From the NCBI GenBank assembly GCA_002419465.1, contig DIGE01000008.1:44351-108350 (forward strand): a DNA stretch of 64,000 nt, read 5' to 3'. Below, piece by piece: positions 62,710 through 64,000 of the stretch. Both the position numbers and the translations under genes were made by a program. The stretch is from Geobacter sp. UBA5730. Its GTDB lineage: Bacteria; Desulfobacterota; Desulfuromonadia; Geobacterales; Pseudopelobacteraceae. The stretch's first letter is position 1, and every line of letters starts with the position of its first letter. The notes beneath the pieces were generated by a model, which saw only the letters and a list, made by a program, of their open reading frames with translations, was not told where the DNA came from and did not search any database.

Positions 62710-62951
62710 CTCTTCCATCACAGGGGACGAGTCGGCATTCGCCCCTGTGGTTATACTCACAAGTGATTCTCTCCAGGTCTTGGCAAGGATTACTGTCAGA
62801 AGGTCTTCGGAGCCGTCCTTTGAGCGTTCATTCACTTCGCGCATAAAAAGCTTGTTTCGTCGGACTGATCATTGTGGCAATTATGGGGAGGGGGTAGCGA
62901 AGTATAGAAGTACTATTAAAGTACCACTAAAGCAGAATTAAAAGAAAAGGG

Positions 62952-62976
62952 ACTTACAAATATATTTTGTAAGTCA
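62952..62976. terminator. Perfect 10-bp inverted repeat, possible terminator
   Basis: GACTTACAAA-TATAT-TTTGTAAGTC followed by a T-rich tract. It is AT-rich for a terminator and could instead be an operator or a mobile-element end. Confidence 0.4.
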
Positions 62977-63225
62977 CTTATTTTATTGGCGTCCCCTGGT
63001 CGAAACACTTCGAACCCTATCGGGCGCTGAGATAAGATTGGTGCTGCTTGACGGTCAAGAAATGACCAACTGTCAGGTGAATACCGTCAAACTACAATAT
63101 ACAGGCTGCGATTGACACTCGAAGCCTGGGAGCGGAAACTGAACAGCATCATTAAAGGTGAAAAGGGCAAAGTCATTTCAATCGGCAACAAAAAATCAGC
63201 TTGATTTGCTGTGAAAAATATCTTC

Positions 63226-63254
63226 TTGCACATTTGTCTTCCAAAGGATACAAT
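63226..63254 (+). promoter_or_regulatory. Promoter-like signal at the toxin start
   Basis: TTGCAC, 17-base spacer, TACAAT ending 5 bases before the toxin ATG. Transcription would start at or next to the A of ATG, giving a leaderless mRNA. Confidence 0.4.
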
Positions 63255-63259
63255 TCAAC

Positions 63260-63589
63260 ATGACTGATACACCTTACCGGCTGGAATATTACCTTGAAGA
63301 TGATGGTAGTGCGCCGTTCACGGAATGGCTGTCTAACCTTCGGGACCGAAACGCGCACGCCAGAATCAGTGCGAGACTAAACCGGGTAAAGCTTGGCAAC
63401 TTTGGCGTTATCAAGGCCTTGGGTGACGGGGTTATTGAGCTGAAAATCGACTATGGCCCCGGCTACCGAGTTTATTATGCCATGAATGGTAAAACGGTTG
63501 TATTGCTGCTGATCGGTGGCGACAAGTCCACCCAGAAACAAGATGTCAAAGTTGCAAAGGCGTATTGGAACCGACAACAGAGAGGATAA
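63260..63589 (+). CDS. RelE/HigB-like toxin (HI1419 / phage Gp49-like)
   Basis: 109 residues of the Gp49-like/COG3657 group: YYLEDDGSAPFTEWLSNLRD at the start, ARLNRVKLGNFG, and IDYGPGYRVYYAMNGKTVVLLLIGGDKSTQKQDV, whose YRVYY and GGDKSTQ are typical of the family. Likely a ribosome-dependent mRNase. It precedes its antitoxin by 5 bases, the HigBA order. AAAGGA lies 11 bases before the ATG if a longer mRNA exists. Confidence 0.88.
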   Translation: MTDTPYRLEYYLEDDGSAPFTEWLSNLRDRNAHARISARLNRVKLGNFGVIKALGDGVIELKIDYGPGYRVYYAMNGKTVVLLLIGGDKSTQKQDVKVAKAYWNRQQRG

Positions 63590-63594
63590 TTGAC

Positions 63595-63909
63595 ATGACC
63601 CGAAAAACCGGAAACTATGACGAGTATCATCTTGAATGGCTGAAAGACCCTGAAAACGCCGCAGCGTTTCTCAATGCAGTAATCGAAGACAACGACAGAG
63701 AAGCGTTCTTGCTGGCGTTGCGTGACGTGGCACAGGCTCAAGGCGGAATGACTGCCATTGCAGAAAAAACCCATGTCAGCCGGTCGAGTCTTTACAAGAC
63801 ATTATCGAAGCGTGGAAATCCTGAATTCAGCAGCATTTCAAAACTGCTGCATGGCATGGGGTTGCGTTTGACAGTAGAGCCTGAAATGCAGGCGCACGCG
63901 GCAACTTAA
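63595..63909 (+). CDS. HI1420-type antitoxin with HTH domain
   Basis: 104 residues. N-terminal EYHLEWLKDPENAAAFLNA and a C-terminal HTH (IAEKTHVSRSSLYKTLS), the 'addiction module antidote' layout, followed by GNPEFSSISKLLHGMGLRL. It should neutralise the toxin and repress the operon. AGAGGAT lies 8 bases before the ATG; an upstream in-frame ATG lies inside the toxin gene. Confidence 0.88.
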   Translation: MTRKTGNYDEYHLEWLKDPENAAAFLNAVIEDNDREAFLLALRDVAQAQGGMTAIAEKTHVSRSSLYKTLSKRGNPEFSSISKLLHGMGLRLTVEPEMQAHAAT

Positions 63910-64000
63910 GTTGATAACGAACTAATCGAATGGCCCTGATTCCGGCGGTGCCGAACGGATTGGATTAGATTTATCTGTGAATCGGCGTGCAAAATTGACC

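Larger units (their letters stand above)
62710..63259. other. AT-rich non-coding stretch with gene-like scraps
   Basis: 550 bases with no complete gene, lower GC than the rest. From about 62980 the plus strand has two overlapping short frames without starts: one ending LDGQEMTNCQVNTVKLQY-GCD, the other ending LTLEAWERKLNSIIKGEKGK and so on to a stop at 63203. These look like ends of decayed genes. A 10-bp palindrome lies at 62952-62976. Confidence 0.4.

Noticed and set aside
62977..63020. tRNA 3' end or phage attachment site suggested by TTATTGGCGTCCCC
   Set aside because: No T-arm, anticodon arm or acceptor complement follows at tRNA spacing, so a tRNA gene is ruled out; an att remnant cannot be supported from one copy.

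Overview
The window reads as chromosomal DNA of a Geobacter/Trichlorobacter-type bacterium (Desulfuromonadia). It is GC-rich and densely coded, dominated by housekeeping genes. The organism-level evidence is indirect: an octaheme ammonifying nitrite reductase, multi-domain signalling proteins, a hemerythrin chemoreceptor, a methyl-independent (endonuclease-type) MutL, ThyX, HisE and class-II-type glyQ/glyS. The assignment is inference from gene content. No rRNA, tRNA, CRISPR array, prophage or intact insertion sequence was recognised.

Layout. 0-6 kb: a glycosyltransferase-like gene and mreB (minus), then ileS-lspA and a small membrane protein (plus). 6-9.2 kb: a conserved hypothetical gene, a MutY-like glycosylase lacking the Fe-S cysteines, a VWA/DUF2201-like protein and a cyclophilin. 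9.2-17 kb, all minus: prmA-rsmE-zinc-ribbon protein, a terminator, then mutL-miaA-hfq-AI-2E permease-DUF512 protein. 17-23 kb, plus: ppsR, an OmpR-type regulator, a DegP/HtrA protease, a NapH-like ferredoxin protein and a purine permease. 23-32 kb is the respiratory/signalling block: ferritin-like protein and Bcp peroxiredoxin (minus), a divergent octaheme nitrite reductase with a perfect CRP/FNR-type palindrome upstream, then a hybrid histidine kinase overlapping a GGDEF-EAL protein. 32-38 kb: polysaccharide deacetylase and lytic transglycosylase (minus), and a one-chain UvrD helicase/Fe-S nuclease (plus). 38-42.5 kb: two small related proteins (minus), then rdgC-obgE-proB (plus). 42.6-48.4 kb: a version of the macromolecular synthesis operon, rpsU-cvpA-dnaG-rpoD-periplasmic protein (minus), with two large hairpins after rpsU. 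48.4-56.4 kb, minus: cysM, glyQ-glyS, a hemerythrin chemoreceptor, hisH-hisA-hisF-hisE. 56.8-62.7 kb, plus: rho-rpmE-thyX-DUF1385-prfA-prmC-purine phosphoribosyltransferase, a translation-termination/transcription-termination cluster. The last 1.3 kb is more AT-rich and looks accessory: a non-coding, decayed-looking stretch and a HI1419/HI1420-type toxin-antitoxin pair.

How the genes fit together: most neighbours are joined by 1-17 base overlaps or tiny gaps, implying translational coupling (mutL/miaA, prmA/rsmE, rdgC/obgE/proB, hisHAFE with the chemoreceptor, cvpA/dnaG, prfA/prmC/hpt). The most notable biology is the nitrite-reducing octaheme cytochrome with its Lys-ligated catalytic heme and Tyr-x-Cys pair, the oxygen/redox-type hemerythrin receptor locked into the histidine operon, and several degenerate or atypical proteins (cluster-less MutY homologue, DUF2201 protein without the metallopeptidase glutamate, 92-base miaA/hfq overlap). 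I did not find a wholly new defence or mobile system; the candidates for undescribed biology are listed as findings.
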